A DNA stretch of 64,000 nucleotides from Auriscalpium vulgare (Eukaryota; Basidiomycota; Agaricomycetes; Russulales; Auriscalpiaceae). The notes under the pieces are model-generated. The model was not told the DNA's origin. It saw nothing but the letters and a program-made list of their open reading frames with translations, and searched no databases. The stretch's first letter is position 1, and every line of letters begins with the position of its first letter. This document shows positions 31,530-43,009 of this stretch, in pieces. The stretch covers positions 496,001 to 560,000 of the forward strand of contig JAHBBC010000013.1 of NCBI GenBank assembly GCA_019915015.1, given 5' to 3'. The position numbers and the translations under genes were made by a program.

Positions 31530-32690
31530 CTCGAACCTTCGCCACTAGCACTACCTGTAGTCAAAAAAATCAGCCGAACACCTAAAGCAAAGCACACACC
31601 CCGCCATTGAATGCGCTGAGTACGCGCTAGCGCTGCGCCAGGTCCTTGCGGGACGCGCCGTGCTGTACGTTCGTCCTGGTTTACGTTGTGCTGTACTTGG
31701 CAACTCTGCCGCTCGCAGCGCCACGCGCATGCGCACCGGGCGACGCCGCCGCCTCTCCACTCTCATCCACGCACAACCCAGCCCAGCACTGCCAGGAGAC
31801 GTTGCCCAGCGCACCTGCGCCCACCAAGCAACCATGGGACGGCCCAAAAAACCCGTAGGAGGGGACAAGAAGACGCCCACGGCGCCCCGCGCGCACGGCA
31901 GCCTACCGCCGTCCCAAGACGCCACCCCGCTGCACCGCGACGGACCTTCAACAACCACCCCGAGTCAGCGTGCTACGCACGCTCCTATCTGTGCTCCACG
32001 GCCCACAGCGCGCTGACCACCTCGGCCCCAAGACGCCGCCCCGCCGCCCCGCCGCCCCCGCAGCTGCGCATCTGGAAGAGCCACAGACATATCAGTAAAC
32101 CGCAAACACAAAGTCGGAGTCAATGACATACTAAACACCTCGGCAGAGTCTCTGCTTGCGGGTCCTCACGGCACAAGCAGGCAGTGGGGAAGGAAGGAGA
32201 CAACCGGCAAGAAAGACGTCAGCGGAAACGGAACAAGGCGTTAGTGCGATGACGACGTACCGCGGGGCGTGTCCGGGAGAACACGCAGCACCCGCGCACG
32301 GGCGTGGTACGACGGGTGGACGAGGCGATGAGGGGCGGCCGCTGTCGGCGCCGTGAAAGTTTCGGCGAATCTCATTAGATTGGTGCACCTGATATACATA
32401 TCGTCAGTGCTCACGCACTGCAGGCATTTTATGAGCAAAGAACTCGCCTTTCTCTTCTTCCTTTCTCCTCCCTACGCCAGCAGGACACTCGCGATGTCGC
32501 ATCCTCCTCACCCTCCCCTCTTTTACGCCATCTCTTGCCGTCGAGGTAAGCGGCCCTTGCACTCATTCCTAACTCGGATTTGCACCGCTGATCACCCCAA
32601 TTTCGCAGGTCCTCCCTCATGCACTGACCCTCCACCGCTTCTTCGTGCAGACCGACGGCCGCGTACGCTGCGAGCTCCGCCTGCACCGCT
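31530..32690. other. KDZ interior, no clear gene; possible AT-hook exon
   Basis: Only one suggestive piece: a plus-strand ATG at 31834 opens MGRPKKPVGGDKKTPTAP, which has the Gly-Arg-Pro core of an AT-hook. It runs to 32016 with no convincing splice partner. The rest shows only short frames on both strands. Confidence 0.25.
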
Positions 32691-32699
32691 GACCGCTGA

Positions 32700-33260
32700 C
32701 CCACGCCGCCGCAGACGCACGATCTCGTCATCCGGCCGGAGGTTCCCTAGGGCCACCTGGCGCAGAAGTACACCAACACCGTCTTCGGGCGCTACACGAA
32801 CCGCCTGCCCCTTCGGCGCGCACGCGACCACGCGCAACGGCACGAGCACGACCGTGCGCCCGCAGGCGAACGAGAGCCCCGCCGTCTCGCTGCACGGCGG
32901 CCCCGCGCGCTTCGACGCGGCGGCGTTCGAGCCCGTCCCGCTCGACGCGCTCGCGCCCGGCGCGGCAGGGGCGCCCGTGACGGCGGCGTCCCCGCCGGGC
33001 ACGCTGTTCACGGAGGCGAGCTCGGGACGCTGCTGCCGCAGGGCGCGGGCGCGCTGTTCCGCCATGTGTCAGAGGACGGCGACGAGGGACTCCCGCGCAC
33101 GCTGCTCGTGGAGGTCGTCGTGGGCCCGCTGCCGCCGAACGGGCCTGCGATGGGCGAGGGCGAGGTCTACCGCTGCCACCGCGTTTTGAGCTGCCGACGC
33201 TCGTTGTCTTGCATATGCTGCATGCTGCACAAGGTACGTTCGCCTGCACCGAGCAACATA
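32700..33260 (+). pseudogene. Captured fragment of an aldose 1-epimerase-like gene
   Basis: Plus-strand reading gives HDLVIRPEVP, a stop (TAG at about 32748), then GHLAQKYTNTVFGRYTNRLP. A frame shift follows, then ANESPAVSLHGGPARFD, and after another shift ALFRHVSEDGDEGLPRTLLV. These are the conserved blocks of galactose-mutarotase-like proteins (QKY.NT..GRY.NR, N.SP..SLHGGP, DGDEG.P..L.VEV). It is a different family member from the intact gene at 61862-63639. One stop and at least two shifts show it is dead. It lies wholly inside the KDZ transposon, so it was probably picked up from the host genome. Confidence 0.7.
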
Positions 33261-33269
33261 CCTGGCCCA

Positions 33270-34739
33270 GCGTCGGTGAGAAGCACGTACCGCATCCAAT
33301 CCAACATGAGCCTGCCGGATAAGGCCAGCGGAGGCGACGCTGGCGCTGGGCAGTCGCGGCCGTCAGTCTTGGTGCGAAGACGCCCGGCGCGCCGCTTCTG
33401 TCGTCGGTATCGAGAGGTGGCCGTCCTGTGTCTGGAGAGTGCGTGGACTTGCCGCGCGGGCGAGCGCAGTCGTCGCGCAAGCGCACGACTACCCCAGATC
33501 GCCTGGCGACGCCATTTGCGGTGCGCGTGCGTCGTCCGCCGCGGTCTGTTTGGTGAGCCTGAGAGCTAGAAACAACCGCGTGAGCCATTGACCCGTGGCG
33601 TACAGCTGCCCATGCATACCGCATACGCGATGCAGGCGCCGCGCTCGTGTATTCGCCTCTGCCGCGCAGCGCTTGATATGCTTGCACCTTCGTTCTTGAG
33701 AGCTGGGCGGCGGGCCGAGTGGCGGCGACGGCGAGATCTCCCGTCGAGCACGTACCGAACGTCGCTGGTCATGGAGATCCCCCACGTATTTGCAAGGACT
33801 GCGACTTGGTGCTGGTTAAGGAACAGTATGTGAGCGGAGAACAGCAAACAGCAAAGGTGGGACGGTATGAGTACATAAACTTGCCCTGTCCAAGCATGTG
33901 TCCTGCCCGCGCAATGCCTGTGCACCTGAAAATAGGGACGCGTAAGCGCGGTGGGCCACGAACAAAGGATACACGTATATGTCCAACGCCGTCTTGTGCT
34001 CTGGACACTCGAGCTACCAGTTCACAAGCCGTCAGCCCAGCACCCGCGCAATTCAGAAAGCATAAACCCACGTCTTGAATATACTCGTGCTCTCTGTGCA
34101 CGAAATTACTCCGGCCCAATCGCCTTCATGTCGTCGGCGGCATCGCATTTTCTGCACTGACGACGCCGCAGCTGATGATGCCGGGCCTGCTCCCTCTTCC
34201 CCCGCCGCCAAGGCACGCACCACCCCGCACCACCTGCAACAACCGCTAGTCAATCAGCGCGCATCATGCAGAGTTCTCAACGGTGCGTACCGTCGGTTTT
34301 TATTCTGCACGAACTCGTCGCTTACAACTCTCCAGGGACGGACGGCGACCGTTACCAGCGCAGAAGGCCTCCAGAGGACGCCCCCCGCCGTCGTGGCCGC
34401 GCGCCACTATCAACCAAAATTCCACTCGTCTCGCGCGGCCGCATGTGCCTCATTCACATACGGCGTGCGTGATTTTATCTCCTCGCGATGCTTTTCGGCG
34501 CTGCATGTATATATTGCGCGGCTACGGAAATTGACAAACAAATTGAAATAAACATTTACTATTCTACCTGCAAACGGGATGCGTCAGTGCGGTCGGTCAC
34601 TGAACGACCAACATACTTACGTGTTGAACGCCTCAGGGACACTCGAGGTACCTGCTCACAAGTTGTCAGACCGGAACGCGAGCCATTCTGCAAGCCCAAA
34701 CGCACGTGTTGAACATATTCTGGTCCTCTGTTAACGAAT
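33270..34739. other. KDZ interior with a partial duplication of the neighbouring gene's 3' end
   Basis: Between about 33995 and 34150 the sequence repeats that at 34630-34790, the downstream flank and last codons of the 444-aa gene. Minus-strand reading gives KCDAADDMKAIGPE and stop, against KKLRAADDMDVIELD and stop in the gene. No other gene is recognised here. Confidence 0.5.
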
Positions 34740-36227
34740 TCAGTCGAGCTCGATCACATCCATGTCGTCGGCAGCCCTCAATTTTTTCGAGGATGACGAC
34801 GCAGTTGACGACGACGCTGCCGCCGCGTGCTTGCGTTTGCTGGCCCATGCCTTCCCCAGGCCAAGGACATCGGCCGCGTCGACGGCCTGCAGGACGCGCG
34901 ATTTAGTCGGACGCAGCCAAGGCTGCGTGACCATCTTCGGCGGAGCCGACGCGGATATGCCTGCACCAACCCCGCGGTCGGCATGATCGCTGTCGTCGCT
35001 GTCGTCGCTGTCTTGCACTGATACCACGCCGTCCGAGTCGTCGCCCTCCTGGTCGGTGTGCGTAGCGGCTTCACGAAGGGCCTGAGCGTTCGCCTGAGCG
35101 GTCCCCGAGGACGTGTGAGCAAACGGCGGCGGGCTGAGGAAATAGACCCCACCTTGCCAGCAGCGCGCAACTCGCGCAAGTTGCGCTGCTCCCGCAACTT
35201 GCGCAGCTCCCGCATAATCTCGGCGTTCTGCAATTTCACTCCCACCTCTTTGGCTTCATGAGCAGAGATTGTTTTCTGGACCTTCGAGCGCGCCTTCTCG
35301 GCGGCGGGATGAAACGCCTGCCCCTGACGTCAATCGACAAGGAAGAAAATCGTGGGTGAACGGTGCTTACCCCGTCAGCGGCAGACATTGCGCGAACCTG
35401 GCGACGCAGAGACGCTGTGCCCTCCGTGATCTCCGCCAGCTTCGCCAGCCCCACTTCGAATCGCTTCTCCACCTTCGCAATTTCTTTGTCCTCCCTTTTG
35501 CGCTGTGCCTCGGCCGCATTGCTCTCCCGCTTGCGCATGGCCTCCTCCTCCTTCGCGGCTCGCAAACGCCTCCGCTTCGCCGCCTTCGCCGCCTTGGCCG
35601 TCGCGCTGTCCCGGCGTTTGACAAGTCTCTTTATCTCCCACGCCACCGCTCGCGTCCTCTTCTCCCTCGCCTTATTCGCCGCCTTCTCCGCCGCCTCTCG
35701 CGCCCGATCAGCCTTCTTCGCCGCCGCCTCTCGCGCCCGATCAGCCTTCTTCGCCGCCGCCGCCGCGCCTTTGGCATCCTGCTCGTCAAAGACATCCTGC
35801 AGCTGGATTGCGGCCATCATGCTGCGCTGCTCAGCGCTGGGTTTGCTCTGCGCCGGGGTGAAGTGAACATTGCAGGGGTGGTAGCACTGCTCAGACCGTG
35901 AGCACCACGCACACAGATGATGCGATGAAGACTCACATGGGCGGTCCAGCGGCCAGCGGCATCGCCAAAGTACCCGACCTTCAGCTGCATCTCGCGTTCG
36001 CATATATTACAAGTCGGGGTGTGAGGCATCGTGGTCTCCCCGACTTCGCGGCATACTGCCTTGAGCCGGTCGGACGCGACCTTCGTCTTGGAGGCTTCCG
36101 ATGAGGCGGGCGACGCGGGCGCTGAGGCGGTCAAGGGGGACCCTGAAGTGTACACCACGGACCGCGCCTTACCACTGCTGGCCTTGCGAGGCAGGTGGCG
36201 CCGCCGCGAGGTGTCAGCGCGCGCCAT
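34740..36227 (-). CDS. Transposon-borne coiled-coil protein with a Cys/His motif, 444 aa
   Basis: Four exons (36227-35937, 35889-35371, 35323-35153, 35093-34740) sum to 445 codons including stop. Residues about 80-105 hold a zinc-binding-like motif, CNICEREM then WTAHQCYHPC, that forms only when exons 1 and 2 are spliced. A long Ala/Lys/Arg/Glu-rich coiled coil follows (KKADRAREAAAKKADRARE, about 125-250), and a second leucine-periodic stretch (MRELRKLREQRNLRELRA). The C-terminus has an acidic Asp-Ser run (DSDDSDDSDHAD) and basic patches, suggesting a nuclear protein. I do not recognise the family. It is the outermost of four minus-strand genes in the KDZ element; a stub of its 3' end is duplicated nearby. 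Confidence 0.75.
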
Positions 36228-36809
36228 GACGGGGGGAAAGGAGACAGGACAGCTGGTCGAAAATGGGCGGACGCGCATGGTCCATTTGTAGACCCCAGGG
36301 TGAAATCATCATGCCGGTTCGAACACGACGCTGTGCCCGACTGAACTGACTTGTGTTCGTCTCGACCCGCTCCTGGCCATTGGCGTCGTCTTGCCGCTCG
36401 CAGGTGAGCTCGCTTGCACCGTCAGGGTCGTGATACGCGAGGCCGTGTCGCTCGCACCACACGCCATCAGCGGCAGCAGGTACCCGGAAAACATTTGGCT
36501 CACCGCGTTGAACGAAACAGGCCGCGCGCCGTCTTGCCGTGCTCTGCGAGCACAGTCGGGCTGTTCTTCTTCCTTGCGAGATTGACGATCACCTCACGAA
36601 CTCATGCGCCCGTCAGCGCGGCGTCCGCACAAGCTTAAATCAATTAGAGACAGCATGGATCGGCGTCACTGTCCTGCGCTTCTCCGAGCTGCCCAAACGC
36701 GCATGATACCACGCCCTCAAGCCTTTTTCTGGCGCTTCACCGGTTTATCCGACCTGTCCGAAAGACGCACGTCGTTACGGCTACCGTTAGCGGATGGGAA
36801 AACGGGGGC
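36228..36809. other. Intergenic, between two KDZ-element genes
   Basis: Contains the promoter of the 444-aa gene and the end of the 636-aa gene. Short frames only; nothing recognised. Confidence 0.4.
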
Positions 36810-38972
36810 TCACTTTGTCGGAGCAGGCCGCTTTTCTCTCCTGTCAGGCTTGGAAGAGCTGGCCTTCGATTTACCCTTGTCGGCGAGAGCAGCTCCGTCG
36901 GTCTTGGTGGTGGTGTCCTTCTCAATACGAGGCCTTAGGTGCACCGTTAGCGAGATGTTCATCCGGCAGCTCGACGAACCAACGTACTCCTGCAGGCCAG
37001 CCGCCTTCCATGTTTGTTTGCGAGCACGCTGTGTGCGGCCACCGCTGCCGTCACCCTCAGGCGGTCCGCTCGGCGCAGCTGGGGTGAGGTCTAGCACAGT
37101 TTGAGCGCCAGCGAGGTCGTTCGACTCATTGCCTGGGGAGGACGCATTGCCCGGGGAGGACGCATTGTCTGGGGACGCTCGGGATGCTGCTGCTGCTGCT
37201 GCTGCTGATGCCACCCGCCCTCCGCTCCCTTGCCCTTTGCGCCCTCGACCGCGTCCGCGCCCGCGTCCTCGGTCGACGGTCTTCGCAGGGCCGACCGGAG
37301 CTTCGCATTCGCTCGAAACATCCAACGCGTCTTCTTCGGCCGCCCCCCCCTTGCTCCCCTTGCCACGCCCGCGCCCGCGTCCGCGCCCGCGAGCGCGTCC
37401 ACGCCCACGCCCATCCGTCTTCGCAGGGGCGACCGGACATTCGTCACCGGTCGAAACATCCACTGCTTCTTCGGCCTCCCGCCCCTTGCTCCCCTTGCTG
37501 CCACCGCGACCGCGCTCGCTGGGCTTTGCGCGACCGCTCGCAGGGACGACTGGAGCTTCGTCTTCGTCCGCAACATCCGACCCTTCTTTGTTGACGTCAG
37601 CCGGGCTCGCATGACCGCCCTCTTCCTCAGACAACGAGCTGTCAGGTGTCCGCGCGCGCGATGTGTCGACATCTGATTGCAGGCGGGTGAGGTCGCCGAG
37701 CCCAACGACTTCTTTGCTCAAGGCTACGACGCCCTCCACTGTAAGGTCGCCTAAGTCTAATTCGCGCTCAGGCAGACCCGGCCTCGTTGAGCCAGTCGAG
37801 GGGCCTGACGCCCGCGCTCGACCTTAGCGCTGAGACGGCTGGAGGAAAGCTCACGTAAACGCACCTTTAAAGACATTGTTCACGTAAGTGAAGAAGGCCC
37901 TCTTCACCTCGTCGCGATCGACACCCAGTTCGCGGGCCAATCCGTCTACTGCCTTATTGCCGTCGGGTCCACTGTCCATACTAGAAACTTGCTTCAGCTA
38001 GAACGGTGATATATCAGGAGGCGTGCTCACACATGCGCGAGCACCTCATTCCCCGCGCCGACGCCCCCCAAGACGACAAAGCCGAACCAGCCTGTGTGGC
38101 GCTTGAAAGAGTCCATGGCCGCCTCCATGGTTGCCGGCAGAGCCAGCACATTGCTGTCGCAGCCCGTGACGTTAGCTGTTATCCGTCACAAACGAGCGGG
38201 ATTTGACTGACCGTGACCGAACATACTCACTCACTTCGGCCTTGGGCAAGGTCGCCTCTCCTGTCGACGACGCGCTCCCAGCACCCGCGTCGTTGGCGTC
38301 AATGTCTTCGTCGTGTATCGCAGCCTCCTTGTTCGCCTCGCGAGCCTTGCATTCATATTCCTCCCGCGCCTCGGGCGAGAGTGCGTCAAATAGCAACTTG
38401 AGGTCATGCGTGTACTCGCCCAGCTCGCTCTCAGCTCTTCCCTGCTCAACGCTGCTCCTGTACATGTCCCAAGCCGACTTTCTCTTGGCCTTCGGAAGCG
38501 CCGCTGCAGGGAACGGCAGCACGCGACTGGAGTGTCGTGCATTGTTGGGACTGATGGCGGCCAGCCAGTTATAGATCCTCTGCTCGTTGTCAATCAGAAA
38601 GGTCCATGGCGCGCACGACGTGCCCCACTCACTCTGCCGCAGGCCTTCAGCCTCGCGTCCCGCTCGGCTTCCGTCTCTGCAGGCAACCTTTCGAGCGCTT
38701 CATATCGATTCTTCCTCTTGTAACCTGCGCGGCGTTGAGCAAACGCCGCGTCAGATTCGGCAGAATGGGGCTCCTTGAACTCCAGCCGGTAGCGATCCTC
38801 GATGACGTTGCGCATGACGACCAAGGTTTCTGTCGACTTGAGAGGTCAGAAGCCCGCTCAGCGAGCACGATAGAGGCGCACCTTTCTCGCTGCGCATCTT
38901 GGTGATTTCCTGCGACGTCCACATGGCCTGAAGAAATTCTTCCTCCTCAGGCCGCCAGACTTTCTTGCCCAT
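36810..38972 (-). CDS. Transposon-borne putative DNA-binding protein with RG-rich tail, 636 aa
   Basis: Six exons (38972-38882, 38829-38633, 38579-38231, 38175-38031, 37980-37865, 37822-36810) sum to 637 codons including stop. The N-terminus (MGKKVWRPEEEEFLQAMWTS) and RIYNWLAAISPN, then KRKSAWDMYRSSVEQGRAES, resemble blocks seen in many mushroom transposon-linked proteins of unknown function. The last has an HMG-box-like look, which I hold only loosely. A hydrophobic domain follows (MDSFKRHTGWFGFVVLGGVG), then a tail of about 330 residues with acidic Ser runs alternating with GRGRGRGRG tracts and an Ala run. The tail may bind RNA, DNA or chromatin. Transcribed like its neighbours. Confidence 0.75.
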
Positions 38973-39241
38973 GGTGAGAGGTGCGTGGCAAGGCGGGCGT
39001 GTGGCCAGGGAGAGTGCAAGAGCGACGAGGGATGTAACAAGTCAGTTTCGCGAGCCACCGCGCGCGACACCACACGACGCACCTTTGCACATGGCCCCCA
39101 CGTCGGTGCCTGTGGGAAAATCATGGTCAGTTTGAACGCGATCGCACAGCAGTCCGGTCCCTGCTCATGCGGTACTCATGCGGTTGTCTCGGATCTCGAC
39201 GACAATTTCATTGCATTACAAGTATGATACACCCTCGATCA

Positions 39242-41788
39242 TCAGAAATAAACACCATTCTCGGGCTCCTCGCGTTGGGGAATGGACGGCGGTCGTGAGA
39301 GCGGCAGTGTAGGCATGCGTCCCTTTCGAGCGAAGAAATAACGACAGATTGCCGTGTACAGCTCCCGCTCGTACGTCTCAAGAGCGGAGGGGGCACAAGA
39401 CACCGCAGGGGAAAAAGGGGGGACATCGGGGAAGTCGGGCCACGTCCTCACCAGGCCACTTAGACGGCTCACGCCTGTGTTCCGGTCCGTCCACTTGGGT
39501 GACAGCAGCCAGTCGAACCAGGCAGGGTCCGTACCGGGTTCCGTCGTGCTGACGTGACTCCACACCTTCAGCCAACTGGATTGGCGGCGCCCGAGCTCGG
39601 ACTCAACGTACTCCGGGTCCAGCACGGTGCGCATCACCTCGACATCCAACCAGAGGAGGTCGAGGCGAAAGTGCATGACCGAGAGCTCCCATGTGATCTC
39701 GCTCCACAAGGTGCGGTCCTGTCCTGCGCGCGATCGATCGACTTTCTGATTCCTCCACTTGGGCATCGGGTCCGGGTCACTGCGATACGGAGGGAACCCC
39801 ATATCGACGCCGAAGTGCACGGCGATGTCGATGCGCATGACGAGGCGCTTTGCGCGAGCATGGTCCGTACGCGTCGTGGCTTTCTTCTTCTGCGACGTCT
39901 CCTGTGTCGCCTCTCGTCTCTTTCCCAGAACTGACGCCGGATTGGCGTACGGCGGAAGCCGCTTGATTTTGTCCGGCGCGGACTCGGGCTGTACGCGGGC
40001 ACCGGGCGGCAGGTCGTAGTTGTGATACTGCCCATCCAATGCAAAGCGCCACCCGACCGTGGACAGGAGAATGCGCGCGTCCGCGATAATGCCGCTGTCG
40101 GCCGTCGCGGAGAAGCATGAGTCCCGGATACGCAGCCAGTTTTGAATTTTGTCGGCCATCTTTTCGCCTGAAAAGGCGTGGAGCGGTGGTAGCCCAAACA
40201 GGACGATGCGGTTCTTGTTGTCGTCGTCCAGTCCCGCCAGCGCGTTCTCCACCTCCGCCCACAATCCGAACGTCGGCGGCAGCCATTCCGCGCGCCTCGG
40301 TGGCATGCGTGGCACCGTCGGCGCCGATTGCGCGCCGACACCGGTCTTGGCACGCTTTTTTGCTCGGCGCGCGGGCGCAACTGGTTCGGTGCTGGGCCCC
40401 GGCTCAGCGCGGGTTTGAATAGGGGGATCTGGAACCGAGGGTGATCAGTCACGATGGCCTCGCGCGGCGCGAACAATGTACCTGGCTGTGAATGCATCTC
40501 CGGCTCGTCCACGTCCGGCTCAGGTTCATGATCGGCGGCGAGCACGGGACGCGGGAGGCGAATGAACGGTTTGCTCGTGATGGAGAACTTCTTCAGTCGG
40601 TCCACAAAGCCGATGGAGGCGGTATCCAGTGTGACAGAATCGATCCACGACGGCGCGATGACCTGCGTCTTGCCGAACATCCTGCGCTTGCTCTTCGCAA
40701 AGAAGTCGGTCCAGGGCACCGGGTGCCTGACAAACCCAACCTGCGTCCGTCGCGTTATCGTGTCCAAGCGGCGCACCCACCAGACGGGTATGCCGGCCTG
40801 ATAGAATGTATTGACCATTGATATGCGCTCTGTGATGACGCCGCGCACTGGGAAAGGAGCTAGACGACGCTCGAGCTTTTGGTCCAGGGCGGGCTTCACG
40901 ACTTTCATGTAAATGTACCATGCCCGGACCGCGAGGATATATCGCTGCGCCTCGCGGAACCATTGAAGGCTTTCTCCGAGACGTTGCGGACGTGCGGTGT
41001 TCGCCACAGCGCGTAAGAGGCAGTCGATTTGGTCCGTGAGGTAGTGACGCGCCTTGACGTCTGATGCCGCGAGAGTGACTTCGGCGCATTTCAGCGCCCT
41101 GTGCGTCGCCTCGTTCGTTGCCCCGCGGAGGCGTTCGAGGACGCTGTACGAAAGACGGCCTAGGTCTTCGATGGACCACGGGTCCCGCTCCCAGTCGTTG
41201 GACGTGAAATGAAACCAGGCCGCGCCCTCGTCCCTCCACAAGTCCCAGGGAACAGATGCCTCCCCAAGCACTTTGCTGCCAGCGCGTAGCTCCGGATTGG
41301 CCGGAGCGGCGATGACGTGTGGCTCCAGGGCATCCCATACTTGCGGCCATTTGAGGTGTTCGAATGGACCGTACATGCCGTCGGTGTATAACCCGAACTC
41401 CTCCGTGAGATGGTGCGTTGGGACATCCGGGACAAAGTCCATGTTCGGGGACGACACCCACATCTTCCCGTCAGTGTCGGGTAAGGCGGCGATGATGCGA
41501 GCATCTGAGGCCTCCGCAGACGAGGGGTCAAAGGCATCTCGGCGGGCGAGCTTGAGCACTTGGTCTGGTTTGAAGAGCGCGTCGAGTATCTCGTCGCTGA
41601 AGTCGTCATCGGCGGTGGTCGGGCCGCTGTGTTCTTCGGACCGGCCCTCCCTAGATGATTCTGTCGTCGGGAAAGTCAGCGCAGCGGTTGAAAGAGCATA
41701 AAGTGCACGCACGCAGTGTGTTGCGTGGCCGGTCCGTCGCCGAATCGGCGCGCCGCGGCGGTCTTGGGCTGTCGATGTTCTCGGGCAT
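39242..41788 (-). CDS. Transposon-borne protein of unknown function, 813 aa
   Basis: Three exons (41788-41713, 41660-40482, 40428-39242) sum to 814 codons including stop. Introns are 52 and 53 nt. The second removes an apparent frame change at about 40430. The start at 41788 (MPENIDSPRPPRRAD) is the only ATG that feeds the open exon. The protein has ordered segments with many tryptophans (FHFTSNDWERDPWSIEDL, QWFREAQRYILAVRAWYIYM, AGIPVWWVRRLD) separated by a basic linker (RRAKKRAKTG). A second ordered domain follows (WLPPTFGLWAEVENALAGLD, RLDLLWLDVEVMRTVLDPEY). Similar proteins are common in mushroom genomes, but I know no function for them. It lies beside the TET/JBP gene in the same orientation. 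Confidence 0.78.
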
Positions 41789-41954
41789 TTTTCAGACAGG
41801 AATCTGAGCAGACTTGTGCATCAGCGTCGCAGCGACACCAACCTGGGGCGTGTCTTACCTTGCAGAGGAGGCCGGCAAGAAAGACTGCGCACAGTGGCCA
41901 AGTGACACGAGAGCGGCCCAGCAAGGTCGCTCTCTGATGTGCAACTCGGGGTGA

Positions 41955-41975
41955 TGCAGTCCAAAGTAGACTGCA
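41955..41975. promoter_or_regulatory. Inverted repeat TGCAGTC-n7-GACTGCA, copy 1
   Basis: A 7-bp perfect inverted repeat within a conserved module of about 60 bp (GGTCGCTCTC upstream, CACC after). It lies about 170 bp upstream of the 813-aa gene's start. Copies 2 and 3 keep the arms and change the spacer length. Confidence 0.55.
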
Positions 41976-42641
41976 CCTCCGCTGCGGACAGAATGCGGGC
42001 GTCCGTGGGGTGGCGAGCTGGCTTGATGGAGCGAGGGAAAGTGGGAGACTGGTGGCAAGGGAAGAGTCAGGCTGAAGGGTGCGTCAACATCGCAGCGAGA
42101 CCGCGGGTTGTGTGCGGGCTTACCAGAGGTGCCTCCGCTGCGGACAGAACGCGGGCGTCCGTGCGGTGGCGAGCTGGGTTGAAGGAGCGAGGGGAAGTGG
42201 GAGACTGGCGGCAAGGGAAGAGCGAGGTGAGTCAGGGTGAAGGGTGCGTCAACATCGCAGCGAGACGACGGGTTGTGTGCGGGCTTACCAGAGGTGCCAA
42301 CGGGGAAGTAACGAGGGCGCTAAACGGAGAGCGCGCGATAGATTGAGCTGGCGGCGGATGGAGGCGCGACGAACGCCCTGCGAGCGACAGAGAGCGGTCG
42401 GGTCACCCAAAGAGCGGCCCAGGCTGAAGCGTGCGTCAACATCGCAGCGAGACCATGGTTGGTGTGCGGGCTTACCGGTGGTGCCAACGGAGAAGTGACG
42501 ATCGCGCTTAACGCAGAGCGCGCGAGAGATTGACGCGGCGGCGGATGAAGGCGCGACGAACGCCCTGCGAGCGGCAGACAGCGGTCGGGTCACACAAAGA
42601 GCGGCCCAGCAAGGTCGCTCTCCGGTGTGCGACTCGGACGA

Positions 42642-42660
42642 TGCAGTCCAACAGACTGCA
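42642..42660. promoter_or_regulatory. Inverted repeat TGCAGTC-n5-GACTGCA, copy 2
   Basis: Same module as at 41955 (AAGGTCGCTCTCCGGTGTGC upstream). It sits between the TET/JBP stop and the 813-aa gene. Confidence 0.5.
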
Positions 42661-43009
42661 CCACCGCGTATGTCTGATGCGAACAGAACAGGAACGTGCG
42701 CGACGTGACCGAGCACGCCGAGCTGGACGGGTGGAGAGAGTGGTGAGGAGAGACTTGCGATGCGAGGGATTGGTGTGGGGCGCGATGGGGTTGAAAACGG
42801 CGGAGGTGGTGGTGGGAGTAGGCAGAGAACGCGGGGAACTGGAAGCGACACGGAAGCAAACACGCCGGCGTCTTAGATTATCTTATCTCTCACTCTGCAC
42901 GTGACTCTGACCCGCAATAATCACATTGACACAGGTATTACCACTAAGTGCCTCGCTCGCAGTATGTACAGTAAGCTATAGAGCGCACAGCGCGCGTATG
43001 TACAGTAAA

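Larger units (their letters stand above)
41789..43009. other. Repeat-rich intergenic region between the 813-aa and TET/JBP genes
   Basis: Holds direct repeats: a unit of about 150 bp at 41985-42128 recurs at 42133-42297 (shared GGCGAGCTGG, GTGCGTCAACATCGCAGCGA, GTGTGCGGGCTTACC). A second unit (CGCGACGAACGCCCTGCGAG to GAGCGGCCCAG) occurs at about 42365-42425 and 42550-42610. No gene is seen. It carries the promoter of the 813-aa gene and two copies of the inverted-repeat element described separately. Confidence 0.6.
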
